A DNA stretch of 64,000 nt from Gimesia sp. (GTDB taxonomy: Bacteria > Planctomycetota > Planctomycetia > Planctomycetales > Planctomycetaceae): contig PAJV01000024.1 in assembly GCA_002706765.1 (NCBI GenBank), positions 64,092 to 128,091 on the forward strand, in the 5' to 3' direction. This document shows positions 1-9,288 of the stretch, piece by piece. Position 1 is the stretch's first letter. Each line of letters begins with the position of its first letter. The notes beneath the pieces are model-generated. The model was not told the DNA's origin. It made no database searches and was given only the letters and a program-made list of their open reading frames with translations. A program made the position numbers and the translations under genes.

Positions 1-81
1 ACTGGTGAATTTTTACAAACAAACTCAGCGGCACGGCATGAGTCGCGGTTTAACGTGTTTAAAAAGGTCTGGAACAGACTC

Positions 82-1236
82 TCATTCGCCGAAGTGCTGT
101 TTGAGGAAGTCGAGGCTTTTGTTGTTGGACCAGCGGTGGCCGCCTTCGAAGAAGTCGGCGTCGATGTTTTCTTCTGCGTCCAGAACCTGGTAAACCTGTT
201 GCAGTTTTTCATATCCTGTGCGGGCGGCTTCGATGGGGAAGATTTTGTCTTCGATGCCATTGATGAGCAGAACCGGACGCGGGGCGTGCAAAGCGACGAC
301 ATCGGACATTTCGCCGAAACGCATCATCTCAGGCATGCACTGACAGAGGCAGTGCGGCATCGCGTAGTAGGAGTCGCGGTAAGTTGAGAAGGCACCGGCG
401 ATCATGGTGAGTTTGACACGCTCGTCGAGGACGGGCAGATACATGGCGGTCGCTCCGCCTCCGGAGAGGCCGGCGGCTGCGATGCGGTCCGGGTCGACCT
501 GGTCCTGGGTCTGCAGGAAATCGATGACGCGCATGGCGTCCCAGCTGCGCTGGCCTTGCGGAGTGCTGCCGATGAGAAGTGCGTTCATGGTCATCTGCAG
601 GCAACTGCGTTTGGTGTGAGAGACGCCGCGATCCTGGTCGCCCGCGGTTTCGTTCCAGCCCCGCATGACGATGGCGGCGGTGATGTAACCGTGCTTTGCG
701 AAGTAGACGGCGTAATCGAGTTCGCTCTGACGGGTCTTCTGTTTGTCGGCCTTGGTTTTGCCTTCATCGATATAGGGAACGATGCCACTGTGTCCGTGCA
801 TGCAGACAATGGCGGGGACTTTTTTCTTTAACTTGTGGGGGACGAAGTAATAGACGGGTGCCCAATAGGCGGCTTCGGTACGGATAAAAACTTTGTGTCG
901 GGTGAAAGTGTCGAACTCTTTCTTTTCCGCCCACTTGACTTCCAGCGGAACTCGCTCAGGCATCTTTCCCAGGATGCGGGTGACGGTGGGATGAAACTGT
1001 TTTCGCCAGGCTTCGTGTTCGGCTTTGTTCGTGGCGTGCCAGGCCTGCAGAGGTTCCATGTTGTCGGCCAACTGCTGATAGCTCTCGGTGACGGTGAACG
1101 GTTTTTCCGCGGGATCGCGTTCTTCGGCGGTCGCCGGGGTGAGGAAGAGGCAGGAGAAGAGAGTGGCGAGCAGGTTGCGGGTGTAAATTTTTCTTCTGGC
1201 AGTACTGCAATCTGAAATGAAAGATAGTTGGTGCAT
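82..1236 (-). CDS. Secreted alpha/beta hydrolase (acetyl xylan esterase / dienelactone hydrolase type)
   Basis: The 384-residue protein probably hydrolyses an ester, plausibly on a carbohydrate, outside the cytoplasm. A hydrophobic stretch at about residues 20-37 ending in ATAEE looks like a signal peptide, although the basic N-region before it is long. The alpha/beta-hydrolase fold is supported by a GHSG strand-turn near residue 148, the nucleophile elbow GLSGGG (Ser258), an acid in NGIED (Asp330) and a base in EGGHRW (His367). These are in the right order and spacing for a Ser-Asp-His triad. The gene stands alone and is divergent from the Fur-family gene. The family assignment is good, but the substrate cannot be read from the sequence. 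Confidence 0.85.
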   Translation of the reverse strand: MHQLSFISDCSTARRKIYTRNLLATLFSCLFLTPATAEERDPAEKPFTVTESYQQLADNMEPLQAWHATNKAEHEAWRKQFHPTVTRILGKMPERVPLEVKWAEKKEFDTFTRHKVFIRTEAAYWAPVYYFVPHKLKKKVPAIVCMHGHSGIVPYIDEGKTKADKQKTRQSELDYAVYFAKHGYITAAIVMRGWNETAGDQDRGVSHTKRSCLQMTMNALLIGSTPQGQRSWDAMRVIDFLQTQDQVDPDRIAAAGLSGGGATAMYLPVLDERVKLTMIAGAFSTYRDSYYAMPHCLCQCMPEMMRFGEMSDVVALHAPRPVLLINGIEDKIFPIEAARTGYEKLQQVYQVLDAEENIDADFFEGGHRWSNNKSLDFLKQHFGE

Positions 1237-1556
1237 CTTGTGTTACCGTCAATAAGAACAGGGGATGTTTCCGGTGATTGGGGAATCGCACTGACAGTTT
1301 CCTGCTCGCTGCGCTCACCCCGAATTGCATTCGGGGCTACCCGATACTCTGAGACTCCATTACAGGGGAAAGCTGGACGAAGATCAAGGTCTGACGGGGC
1401 AGGGTTGGGTTCTCAAGCAGTGTGGTGCGAAGTAATTAGGCAGCAATTCACAATTAATGACCGGTATCTCGTAATTCTTGTATATAATCGTTAATATGAG
1501 CTTCCGTCACTGAATATTAACTCGCCGGCGCTGTGGGGTGCCTTGGATATAACGAC
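1237..1556. other. Intergenic region, hydrolase/Fur gene
   Basis: This gene-free gap of about 320 bp separates two divergent genes. It carries the REP-like element at 1289-1345, listed separately. A TATAAT hexamer at 1483-1488 could be a -10 box for the Fur gene, but no good -35 is visible at the right spacing, so no promoter is claimed. I saw no convincing Fur or Zur box. Confidence 0.4.
1289..1345 (-). repeat. REP-like palindromic element, copy A
   Basis: This 57-bp element matches the reverse complement of 21617-21673 over its full length with no gaps; I count about 48 of 57 identical positions. Its heart is a hairpin, CCCCGAATTGCATTCGGGG on the plus strand. One outer flank reads CACTGACAGTTTCCTG and the other reads GGCTACCCGAT. 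Compared with the second copy, the stem carries a paired change (G-C versus A-T), so base pairing is preserved. Confidence 0.8.
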
Positions 1557-2000
1557 ATGAAAAATCTGTCCCAAGCAGAAGAGATTGATGAAATCCGTAC
1601 GCTGGTTCGCAAGAGCGGTTTACGGAGTACGGCTGCCCGGATCACGGTGATCCAGTTTTTGCGGCAGGCGACTTCACCTCTGACGCATGCTGAGATTGCC
1701 GAAGAGCTGACGCCGATGGGCTTCGATAAAGCCACCGTGTATCGCAACCTGATCGATCTGGCGGAAGCGGGTCTTGTCAAGCGAACCGAACTGGGAGATC
1801 ATGCCTGGCGGTTCGAGCTGCGGAATCCTGATGAACCGGAAGACGCCGAGCACCCGCATTTTGTCTGCACCGAGTGTGGCAGTGTTTCCTGTCTGCATGA
1901 TGTCGAGTTCAAGACACCAAAGAATAAGCAGTGGGCCGCGGTGGGCAAAGTGACCGAAATTCTGCTCAAGGGAATCTGCAGCGAGTGCGACGAAGAATAA
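1557..2000 (+). CDS. Fur-family metal-responsive transcriptional regulator
   Basis: This is a 147-residue dimeric DNA-binding repressor of the Fur/Zur/PerR superfamily. A winged helix spans about residues 20-80, with the recognition-helix pattern FDKATVYRNLIDL. The dimerisation domain has HPHFVCTEC. Two CxxC pairs, Cys104/Cys107 and Cys141/Cys144, form the usual structural zinc site. The ATG at 1557 is preferred over an upstream in-frame GTG at 1533 because it gives the family's normal length. The gene ends 23 bp from the stop of the convergent ZIP-type transporter, so a zinc-sensing (Zur) role is attractive. That role is inferred from context only; PerR or Fur function is not excluded. Confidence 0.9.
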   Translation: MKNLSQAEEIDEIRTLVRKSGLRSTAARITVIQFLRQATSPLTHAEIAEELTPMGFDKATVYRNLIDLAEAGLVKRTELGDHAWRFELRNPDEPEDAEHPHFVCTECGSVSCLHDVEFKTPKNKQWAAVGKVTEILLKGICSECDEE

Positions 2001-2023
2001 GTCGCGTCGGTTGGTCGCTTCAC

Positions 2024-3160
2024 TCAATGAGAATGCGAGTGGCCGTGTTCCGTACCGGTTGCTTCGGAACCGTGTGAATGGCCGCCGTGCTGGTGCGCGT
2101 GTTCCGGCTCGAGGAAGCCGATTCCATAAGCGAGGGCGATGCCCAGCAGCAGCACAAAAGAGAGGCGGAAGCGGTTATGCGAATGGAATTCCATTTCGGG
2201 CAGCAGATCGCCGAGTGAGATACAGAGAAACACGCCTGCGGAAAACGCGAGGGCACAGCCGATGATGATGTGCTGATTTTCTGAAAACTGCTGCACGCCC
2301 AGGAAAAACAGGAGGGCACCCAGTGGACACATCAGCGAAAAGCCGATATTCACAGCGTTCCGCCAGCCTGCAGACCAGCCACTGGCTGCCATCAATGAGG
2401 TAATGGAAACCGCGTCTAACGGTTTATGTAAGGCGATCGCCAGAAAGGTTCCCAGCCCGAACAGGGAGAGGAAGACTTCGTGATGCTGATCGGCGACGAT
2501 GCTGGCACCGAGTGCGAGTCCGTCAATCAGGGTGTGCAAAGCCAGCCCGAAGGCGATGCCGACCCAGCTCAGGTGATGCGAGTGCGCGTGCGTATGAGAA
2601 TGCACGGGAGCATGCGCGTGGTGGTGGTCGCAGTCATGATCGTGGTCGTGTGTGTGTTCTGCTTCTTCCTCCAGTTCCACGGTTCCATGCTGGTGAAAAT
2701 GAAAGGTACGCAGCAGGAAGAACAGGGTGATCACTCCTGCCATCATCCACCAGACGGCCCGGTCGATAGATCCCATTTCGGCAACCGCGTGCGGCAGCAG
2801 ATGAAAGATGCCAATGCCCAGCATGAGTCCGCCGACAAAACTGATCAGTGTTTCCATGCGGGTATGTGTTAAGCGGATCAGGGAAGGCAGCCAGCCCCCC
2901 AGCAACGAAGAACCGACAATCAAAACACAGTAAATCCCCAGCAGGGTATAGGACCAGGTGTTATCAGCGGGCGCTGGTTCTTCCGTTTCTGCGACAGCGG
3001 TTTTCTGATTTTCGTTCTCGGCGTGGACATGCTCATGTTCCGCCGCCATGGTGGGGCGCGTGAGAAAGAAGCCAGGGGCAGTCAGAAAGACAAGTAGTGG
3101 AATCGTCAATAACAGGAGCGTGATTCTCACGTCGTTTTTAAAAGGAGAAAGCGGTTTCAT
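2024..3160 (-). CDS. ZIP-family metal transporter with His-rich loops
   Basis: This 378-residue polytopic inner-membrane protein of the ZIP (zinc/iron permease) family probably moves Zn2+ or a related divalent metal. About eight hydrophobic segments follow a signal-like N-terminal segment (residues 11-34). Metal-path motifs are visible: HLLPHA (120-125), HTLIDG (209-214), HKPLDA (244-249) and DLLPE (318-322). The second transport helix has HK where many ZIPs have HE. A cytoplasmic-type loop at about 168-197 and the C-terminal tail (354-378) are packed with His and Asp, consistent with metal buffering. The gene converges on the Fur-family gene. The family is confident and the metal is inferred. 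Confidence 0.9.
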   Translation of the reverse strand: MKPLSPFKNDVRITLLLLTIPLLVFLTAPGFFLTRPTMAAEHEHVHAENENQKTAVAETEEPAPADNTWSYTLLGIYCVLIVGSSLLGGWLPSLIRLTHTRMETLISFVGGLMLGIGIFHLLPHAVAEMGSIDRAVWWMMAGVITLFFLLRTFHFHQHGTVELEEEAEHTHDHDHDCDHHHAHAPVHSHTHAHSHHLSWVGIAFGLALHTLIDGLALGASIVADQHHEVFLSLFGLGTFLAIALHKPLDAVSITSLMAASGWSAGWRNAVNIGFSLMCPLGALLFFLGVQQFSENQHIIIGCALAFSAGVFLCISLGDLLPEMEFHSHNRFRLSFVLLLGIALAYGIGFLEPEHAHQHGGHSHGSEATGTEHGHSHSH

Positions 3161-3775
3161 CGAGTTAAAAAGCCACCTGTGATTATCACTGTGAGCAGGA
3201 AGAATGTATCGGAATGCTCACTACATCGGCACCCATAGATTGTAATAGCAAACTAATTGCGATTGAATTTAGCTTTTATCAGTAAATGGTACAAGACTCC
3301 CCGGAATTCTTATCCCGTAAGATTCTGAACTTTTGCACTCTGTGCCCAGCATTCATACTGGAACACAAGCCATAGAAGATGCTTATACGAATTGATTTAG
3401 ATCGCATTTCACCGGAAGTTTAAAGACCTCGATGGCCGGAGCAATGAAAAAGGATGCTGTACAGGTTACCCGGAATAAAGTCTGGCTTTGGAGCGGGTTT
3501 CACAGGGAATTTTTTGTGGATGAGGCAGATCGAATCTAATAAGTCGAGGTTTATCATTCGTTTACCGCGTTAAGCTGTTCCGGTTAGGCGGTTTGTCTGG
3601 CGTGTAGGCATTGTGAGTTCGTATGCGAGTCGTCTTCATCATTTCTTAATATTATCTTTAAATTCGAACCGCCGATAAGCCCTCTAAGGATCAATTTGTT
3701 TCTGCAGGGTTGCCGAGACAGGACCTCACAAAACAGCCCGAAATGGATTCCGGGCTACTCACATCAGGGATGAAG
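3161..3775. other. Intergenic region, ZIP transporter/porin
   Basis: About 615 bp without a credible gene lie between two divergent genes. The only structure I can point to near the porin is the hairpin at 3735-3756, listed separately. There is also a pair of distant arms, GGCGGTT at 3587-3593 and AACCGCC at 3667-3673, which could pair in a leader RNA. The region is clearly more AT-rich than the flanking genes. No sigma-factor promoter could be assigned with confidence. Confidence 0.4.
3735..3756. repeat. Hairpin resembling the core of the REP-like element
   Basis: AGCCCG (3735-3740) pairs with CGGGCT (3751-3756), and inner A/T positions pair partly. On the minus strand it reads AGTAGCCCGGAATCC, which resembles the GGGTAGCCCCGGATG core of the 57-bp REP-like copies. 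The flanks do not match, so it is at most a decayed copy. It lies 19 bp before the porin start, where it could affect mRNA structure. Confidence 0.4.
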
Positions 3776-5380
3776 ATGCGCAAATTTATCAAAACGGCAG
3801 GAATTCTCCTGTTGCTGGGAACGTTGTTCCGTCCGTCGGGTATTCTGGCGGAAGACACGAAAATCAGCTCTGAACAGCTGGAGCGGCTGCTGAATCGGCT
3901 GGAGCAGGCAGAGAAACGGATTCAGGAACTGGAAGAATCGAAGCCAGTCACTCCGCCCCCTACTCCTCAGCCTGAGCCACAGCGTGAGACGATTCCTTTA
4001 CTGCCTCCCCGTCTGGAACGTGCAGCCGGCGGGCTGGACGATTCGGATGAAATGCTGATCAATAATTACACGGATGACTCGGGCTCACCCGCCTTCGAGA
4101 CCCGGCTGTCCACTCTGGAAGAAGACTGGAAAAAATTCTCCGAGTCCGAGCAGGAGAAAAAGGCAAAGGATGCCTCCAAAGCGACCACGATGAAAATCAC
4201 AGGTCGAATTCACCTGGATGGCTGGAATTTTTCTGACAGTACTCCCGGGATCGCTGCATTTAATAATCCAGCTGACCCCATGGATCCGGAAAATAACCTG
4301 GAGTTTCGACGGCTGCGTCTGGGATTTGCGGGTGATATTAAGGACAACATGATTTACAAGCTGGAGTTTGACTTTGATGATGCCAATGACCCCACAATTA
4401 AAGATGCTTATCTCGGGTGGAATGATCTGCCGGTCTTCCAGACACTGTTGATTGGTAATCAGAAGCGCCCGCTGGGTATGGACCACCTCAACAGTAGTCG
4501 CTTCAACTGGTTCCTTGAACGTCCACTGGTGATTGAAGCTTTTAACCAGGATGCCCGTCGTCTGGGGATTGCTGCCTACGGCGTTTCAGAAGAGGAGACC
4601 TGGAACTGGCGCTATGGTATTTACGAGCTGGAAAATATTGCCAATGACTCAGGGTATGCAGGCGACGCAGGCCAGTACAGTCTCAACGCACGTCTGGCCG
4701 GGACTCCCTGGTATGATGAAACTTCGGGGGGGCGTGGTTATCTGCATCTGGGTATTGCCGACATGTGGGCGAAGCCGGACGGAGATCCGAGTGCCACCGC
4801 CTCCAATAACAATGAAGCCCGTTTCCGTACCCGCCCCGAAGCACGTTCCGGCAGCGTTCGCTGGCTGGATACGGGAGCGATTGCCGGAGCAGACTGGTTC
4901 AACACTCTGGGTCTGGAAGCGATGCTGACAGTGGGATCATTCTCAGTTGTCAGTGAATACCAGGTAACCCACGTGGGACGGGGTGCAACGGGACCCGACT
5001 TGACCTTTGAAGGTGCTTATGTCGAGGCCGGTTACTTCCTGACGGGCGAATATCAACCCATCGATCGCAGGACGGGAACCATTGAGCGGGTAAAGCCACT
5101 GGAAAACTTCTTCTGGGTCAATACCTGTGATGGAGAGACTGGTGGTGGCTGGGGAGCCTGGCAGGTGATTGCCCGCTATTCTTACCTGGACCTGTCTGAC
5201 GGTGACATTACCGGTGGTGATGAAAGAAACTTTACCGCTGGTATGGTCTGGTGGTGGAATTCGCATGCCCGTATGCAGTTTAACTACATCCATGCCCAGA
5301 TTGATGACAGGGGGCCCATTGATGGTTACACGGACGGTCGATCAGATATCTTTGGTGTTCGCTTCAGTGTTGATTTCTAG
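3776..5380 (+). CDS. Phosphate-selective (OprO/OprP-type) outer-membrane porin
   Basis: The 534-residue protein has a signal peptide (MRKFIKTAGILLLLGTL, with cleavage probably after ILA), then a coiled-coil/Pro-rich segment at about residues 25-90. A beta-rich C-terminal barrel follows, with many alternating aromatic strands, and ends in Phe (RFSVDF), typical of outer-membrane barrels. The strand starting KITGRIHLDGWNF and the later ENNLEFRRLRLGFAGD match the phosphate-selective porin O/P family. It would form an anion-permeable pore. The start at 3776 is chosen because AGGG lies six bases upstream; an ATG at 3770 is the alternative. The selectivity is a family label, not demonstrated here. 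Confidence 0.85.
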   Translation: MRKFIKTAGILLLLGTLFRPSGILAEDTKISSEQLERLLNRLEQAEKRIQELEESKPVTPPPTPQPEPQRETIPLLPPRLERAAGGLDDSDEMLINNYTDDSGSPAFETRLSTLEEDWKKFSESEQEKKAKDASKATTMKITGRIHLDGWNFSDSTPGIAAFNNPADPMDPENNLEFRRLRLGFAGDIKDNMIYKLEFDFDDANDPTIKDAYLGWNDLPVFQTLLIGNQKRPLGMDHLNSSRFNWFLERPLVIEAFNQDARRLGIAAYGVSEEETWNWRYGIYELENIANDSGYAGDAGQYSLNARLAGTPWYDETSGGRGYLHLGIADMWAKPDGDPSATASNNNEARFRTRPEARSGSVRWLDTGAIAGADWFNTLGLEAMLTVGSFSVVSEYQVTHVGRGATGPDLTFEGAYVEAGYFLTGEYQPIDRRTGTIERVKPLENFFWVNTCDGETGGGWGAWQVIARYSYLDLSDGDITGGDERNFTAGMVWWWNSHARMQFNYIHAQIDDRGPIDGYTDGRSDIFGVRFSVDF

Positions 5381-5534
5381 ACCGCATCATATTTCACCAG
5401 AGCATCTGTCCGTCTTTTGTACCCGGCCCCGATGGTCTTGGAGACGTCACAATAAAACTGGAAACAGTCTCAACTCAATACACTCTCAATGGCTGACATT
5501 ATTTTAAAGTCTGGACTCTCAGAAAGTGAGAATT

Positions 5535-5996
5535 ATGAAATATTTTGGAATTGTTCTGCTGACTGTCACGGTTTGCTTCTCGGGGGGGACGCGCATCTCA
5601 GCCGAATCAGGGACTCCCACTTGCGACAAGGCAAACGGAGCATGTGGAAGTTGCAACAGCTGTAACAGTTGCTCGCACGGTTGCAAAAGCTGTCGACTGC
5701 ATGTGGAAACATTAAAGGTTAAGAAGCACTGTTTTAACATTGAATGCAAAGAGGTCTGTATTCCTCCGGTCCGCTTTCCCTGGCAGAAGTGCTGTGAGCT
5801 CAAATGCGGTAAAATCAAAACCGTACGCGTGTTGAAGAAGCACGAGTACACGTGTGAAAAATGCGGATATAAATGGGATATCGAAAATCTGTGCGGTGCC
5901 TGCCCGGCGGGAAACTGTGAAACAATCGTACCACCGGCCCTCAAAGCGACTGCACTGCCTCCCCTGGCACCGGCGACTTCAGTCAGAAAAAAGTAA
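5535..5996 (+). CDS. Small Cys-rich secreted protein of unknown function
   Basis: I do not recognise a named family. The 153-residue product has a clear signal peptide (MKYFGIVLLTVTVCF...ISA) and a mature part with about 18 cysteines. These comprise a cluster of CxxC repeats (GACGSCNSCNSC and onwards), a middle block containing HCFNIECKEVCIPP and FPWQKCCELKC, and a zinc-ribbon-like YTCEKCGYKW followed by LCGACPAGNC. The pattern suggests a disulfide-rich or metal-binding protein in the periplasm or on the cell surface. The ATG at 5535 is used; a GTG lies at 5526. It follows the porin after about 150 bp on the same strand and may be lineage-specific. Confidence 0.75.
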   Translation: MKYFGIVLLTVTVCFSGGTRISAESGTPTCDKANGACGSCNSCNSCSHGCKSCRLHVETLKVKKHCFNIECKEVCIPPVRFPWQKCCELKCGKIKTVRVLKKHEYTCEKCGYKWDIENLCGACPAGNCETIVPPALKATALPPLAPATSVRKK

Positions 5997-6011
5997 ACCT
6001 GTAGTTATGTT

Positions 6012-6044
6012 TCAGCCGGAAACAGAAATCATGTTCCCGGCTGA
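6012..6044. terminator. Hairpin between convergent genes
   Basis: Arms at 6012-6024 and 6032-6044 form a 13-bp stem (TCAGCCGGAAACA with TGTTCCCGGCTGA) with one A-C mismatch and a 7-base loop. It lies between the stops of the Cys-rich protein and the RND permease. No T-run follows on either strand, so it is a termination or mRNA-stabilising hairpin by position only. Confidence 0.5.
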
Positions 6045-6063
6045 GATTGTAATGCTGTGGATA

Positions 6064-9000
6064 TTATGTTGACGGTTTTAATTTCTGGCGATGTACCAGT
6101 GAATAAATACACGGCACCAGAATCAGTGTCAGCAAGGTGGAGACGACCATGCCACCCAGCAGCGCACGTGCCAGTGGGATCATCGCTTCATTGCCAGGTG
6201 CAATCTGGAAAGAGAGTGGGATCATCGAAGCCACCAGTGTGAGCGATGTCATGAGAATCGGGCGTAATCGCACCTGGGCCGCCGACAGTGCGGCTTCCTG
6301 CGGGGAGAGCCCCTCGTCACGACGCCGATTTGCGAATTCAACCAGTAAAATAGAGTTGTTAACGACGACTCCAATCATCATCAGGGTTCCCATCAATGAT
6401 TGAATGTTGATGTAGGTACCCGTCAGAAACAGAATCAGCAGTACGCCTCCCAGTCCAAGAGGAACCGCAAGCATGATGATCAGTGGATCAACAAAGGAGC
6501 GGAACTGGGCCATCAGAACCAGATAGACCAGAATACCAGCGACCACCAGTCCCATCCCCAGCAGATTCATGCCCGTCTGCATGGTTTCCACGGGTCCGCG
6601 CAGCGTCGTCGAGACACCATTTTCAAATTCCAGTTGATCTAAAGCGTTTCTGATATCCTGGGCCACCGAACCGATATCCCTTCCGACAACATTCACATAC
6701 ACATCATTCACACGCGAAATGTTGTAGTGCGCAATTTCGCCCGGAATCGTAACACGCTCGATGGTGGCAATATTCGACAGGGGGATGGTGACCGGCCCAT
6801 TCGGAGTATTGAGTGAGAGTGGTATGTTTCGGATTTCATCGAGGGTCTGGAAATCATTCGACTTGTATTGCACGCCCATAAAAAAGTCGACGCCCGACTT
6901 GGGATCGATCCAGATTGTGGGAGAGTAACCGACGCTGGAACCCAGAGCCGTTAATACCGTTTGAGCGACTTCTTCCTGGTCCACTCCCAGGTACTTGGCC
7001 CGCGTGCGATCTACCTGAATATCAAACTGTGGGTAGTCGAGTGACTGTGCAATCTGAACGTCCTGCGTACCGGGAATATCCTGAACCACGTCCACAATTC
7101 TTTCAGCAGCATTCCGACATTGATCCAGAGTTCCCGCCGCAACCTGGACGTTGATCGGAGTCGGAACTCCTTCATTCAAAGCCAGATTAATGATACCTCC
7201 CGATACGAACAGGAATTTTTCCATGGGATACTTCTCTGCCAGCTTCCCGCGCAGTTCCTGAATATAGTCCCGGGTACTTGTCGACCGTTTTGCCTGGTTC
7301 AGGTTGACAATCAGGTATGCCGTGTCAGGTCCCGAGTTCGAACTGAGTACAGTCGAGAATCCGGCCCCTTTCCCGACGGGCAACCCGATGTTTGCGATCA
7401 GCGTGTCGATTTCTTCCGGCGGAATCACTTCCTTTACTGTTTCTTCGATACTGGCAACCAGCTTCTCTGTTTCGATCAGCTCTGTACCGGGCAGGGTTTT
7501 GATTCTGATTTCAAATGTTCCCGCATCGACATCAGGGAAGAGCTCGGTACCAATCAAAGGCCAGAGGAAGAAAGTCATTCCGATTCCAGCTGCGATAATG
7601 AACGTGCTCAGGGCAGGAGCTTTCAGTACTGCACTCAGAAAATGTCCGTAGGGACCGTGCGGTTTTGAGTCAGAGAAACTCTCAGCGGCAACCGTTTCTG
7701 TTTCGTTATTTTTGTTACGTATCCGTTCACGGACAAAAGTCGCACAAAAGGCGGGGACGACAGTTAATGCCAGAATATAAGAGGCACCAATGGTAAACGT
7801 TGCCGCCAGTGACAGCGGGGCAAACAGATATTTAATCATGCCTGTCAGAAAGACAGCAGGGAGAAAGACGGCCAACGTGGTGATTGTACCGGCCAGAATC
7901 GCCCCGGAAACTTCGATCGTTCCCTCGCGTGCGGCGTCGAGGGCGGTTTTTCCCATTCGCTGATGCCGAATGATATTTTCAACGACAACAATCCCGGCGT
8001 CCACAACCGTTCCGATGGCTAATGCAATTCCTCCCAGCGTCATGACATTGATCGTCTGCCCGGTAAAAGCAAAGCCGAGACCGCCAATCAGAATGGAGAG
8101 CAGGATCATGGAAACAATGATGAATGTCGGTAACAGCCGACGTAAAAAAATGAAAACGACGACCGCCACGAGCAGAGCCCCCAGTCCTACCTGGCTGTAA
8201 AGGTTGGACATGGCTTGCCTGATGTAATGTGACTGATCTGAGACCAGGGTAACTTCCGTGGCTTCCGGAATATCTCCCCGCTCTTTCATTTTGGGAATTT
8301 CCGCCGCGATTCCCTCATAAATGCGATCGACGACCTCGATAGTGTTTTCTCCGGGCTCTCTTAACAACGGGCAGTAAACACTGCGTTCTCCGTTCACTCT
8401 GACAATATTGTACTGCAGGGCCGCATCGTCTTTCACTTCTCCTAAGTCGCGAATAAAAATCGGGCGTCCCTCGCGCACCGCTACCGGAATCGCTTCAATT
8501 TCGTCAATCGTGGGTAAGGTGTTTTTGGGATGAATCTGGTAGTCCAGGCCTCCCATTCGTGCCGTCCCTGCAGCCAGTACCAGGTTTGATTTTTTCAGCG
8601 CTTCCACAACATCGGTTGTACTGACATGATGTGCCTGAAGCTTCACCGGATCGACATACACCATCATCTGGCGAAATTTCCCGCCAAAGGGGTGTGGGAT
8701 CTGGACGCCTTTTAACCCGCCCATTTTGTTTCGAACGGCGTAGTATCCGATGCTGTAAAGCTCCGATTCACTCAACCCTTTCCCCGAAATCGCAGCCAGA
8801 ACGACCGGCAGGTTGGCAGGTTCACTGCGCAGCGTGAAAGGCCATTCGATGCCCGGGGGTAAATGGAACATGTCACTGGCTTCCAGGTTCACGATATCAT
8901 TCATCGCCGAACTTGGATCAGCGCCCGCCTGGAAGAAAATTTTGATCACGGCTGCACCGGGAACCGTCCGGGATTCCTGATGCTCAATTTTCCCGGCTAA

Positions 9001-9216
9001 AGTCAGTGCGCGTTCCACCCGGGAAGTGACGGATTTTTCCATGTCCAGAGTGGGTAAACCCGGGTAGGAGAAAAAACTGACGACCACCGGCTTCTTGAAG
9101 TCCGGCAGAATATCGATGGTGATTCCCGGAATGACCGCTGCACCGAGCAGACATAATGCGAATGCTCCTGCCAGCACCGCATATCGGTTTTTGAGTGAAA
9201 AATTGATAAGTCCCAT
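6064..9216 (-). CDS. RND efflux transporter permease (AcrB/CusA superfamily)
   Basis: This 1050-residue inner-membrane pump uses the proton gradient to drive substrates out through the adaptor and a TolC-like channel. It has the RND layout: an N-terminal membrane helix (about 12-32), a first large periplasmic loop, a helix block (about 340-500), a second periplasmic loop, and a final helix block with GTLMMIGVVVNNSILLVEFA. The proton-relay helix reads GTVVDAGIVVVEN, with one acidic residue (Asp406) followed by Ala407. AcrB-type drug pumps have two Asp here, while metal pumps of the CusA type have one. The gene lies 72 bp downstream of its adaptor. The substrate is unknown. Confidence 0.92.
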   Translation of the reverse strand: MGLINFSLKNRYAVLAGAFALCLLGAAVIPGITIDILPDFKKPVVVSFFSYPGLPTLDMEKSVTSRVERALTLAGKIEHQESRTVPGAAVIKIFFQAGADPSSAMNDIVNLEASDMFHLPPGIEWPFTLRSEPANLPVVLAAISGKGLSESELYSIGYYAVRNKMGGLKGVQIPHPFGGKFRQMMVYVDPVKLQAHHVSTTDVVEALKKSNLVLAAGTARMGGLDYQIHPKNTLPTIDEIEAIPVAVREGRPIFIRDLGEVKDDAALQYNIVRVNGERSVYCPLLREPGENTIEVVDRIYEGIAAEIPKMKERGDIPEATEVTLVSDQSHYIRQAMSNLYSQVGLGALLVAVVVFIFLRRLLPTFIIVSMILLSILIGGLGFAFTGQTINVMTLGGIALAIGTVVDAGIVVVENIIRHQRMGKTALDAAREGTIEVSGAILAGTITTLAVFLPAVFLTGMIKYLFAPLSLAATFTIGASYILALTVVPAFCATFVRERIRNKNNETETVAAESFSDSKPHGPYGHFLSAVLKAPALSTFIIAAGIGMTFFLWPLIGTELFPDVDAGTFEIRIKTLPGTELIETEKLVASIEETVKEVIPPEEIDTLIANIGLPVGKGAGFSTVLSSNSGPDTAYLIVNLNQAKRSTSTRDYIQELRGKLAEKYPMEKFLFVSGGIINLALNEGVPTPINVQVAAGTLDQCRNAAERIVDVVQDIPGTQDVQIAQSLDYPQFDIQVDRTRAKYLGVDQEEVAQTVLTALGSSVGYSPTIWIDPKSGVDFFMGVQYKSNDFQTLDEIRNIPLSLNTPNGPVTIPLSNIATIERVTIPGEIAHYNISRVNDVYVNVVGRDIGSVAQDIRNALDQLEFENGVSTTLRGPVETMQTGMNLLGMGLVVAGILVYLVLMAQFRSFVDPLIIMLAVPLGLGGVLLILFLTGTYINIQSLMGTLMMIGVVVNNSILLVEFANRRRDEGLSPQEAALSAAQVRLRPILMTSLTLVASMIPLSFQIAPGNEAMIPLARALLGGMVVSTLLTLILVPCIYSLVHRQKLKPST

Positions 9217-9288
9217 AACGCCCGCGCTTTCATGTCTGTCACTGTTTCAGAATCGTCCCCGCCGCTGACTCAACAAAGAAGGTGGTCT

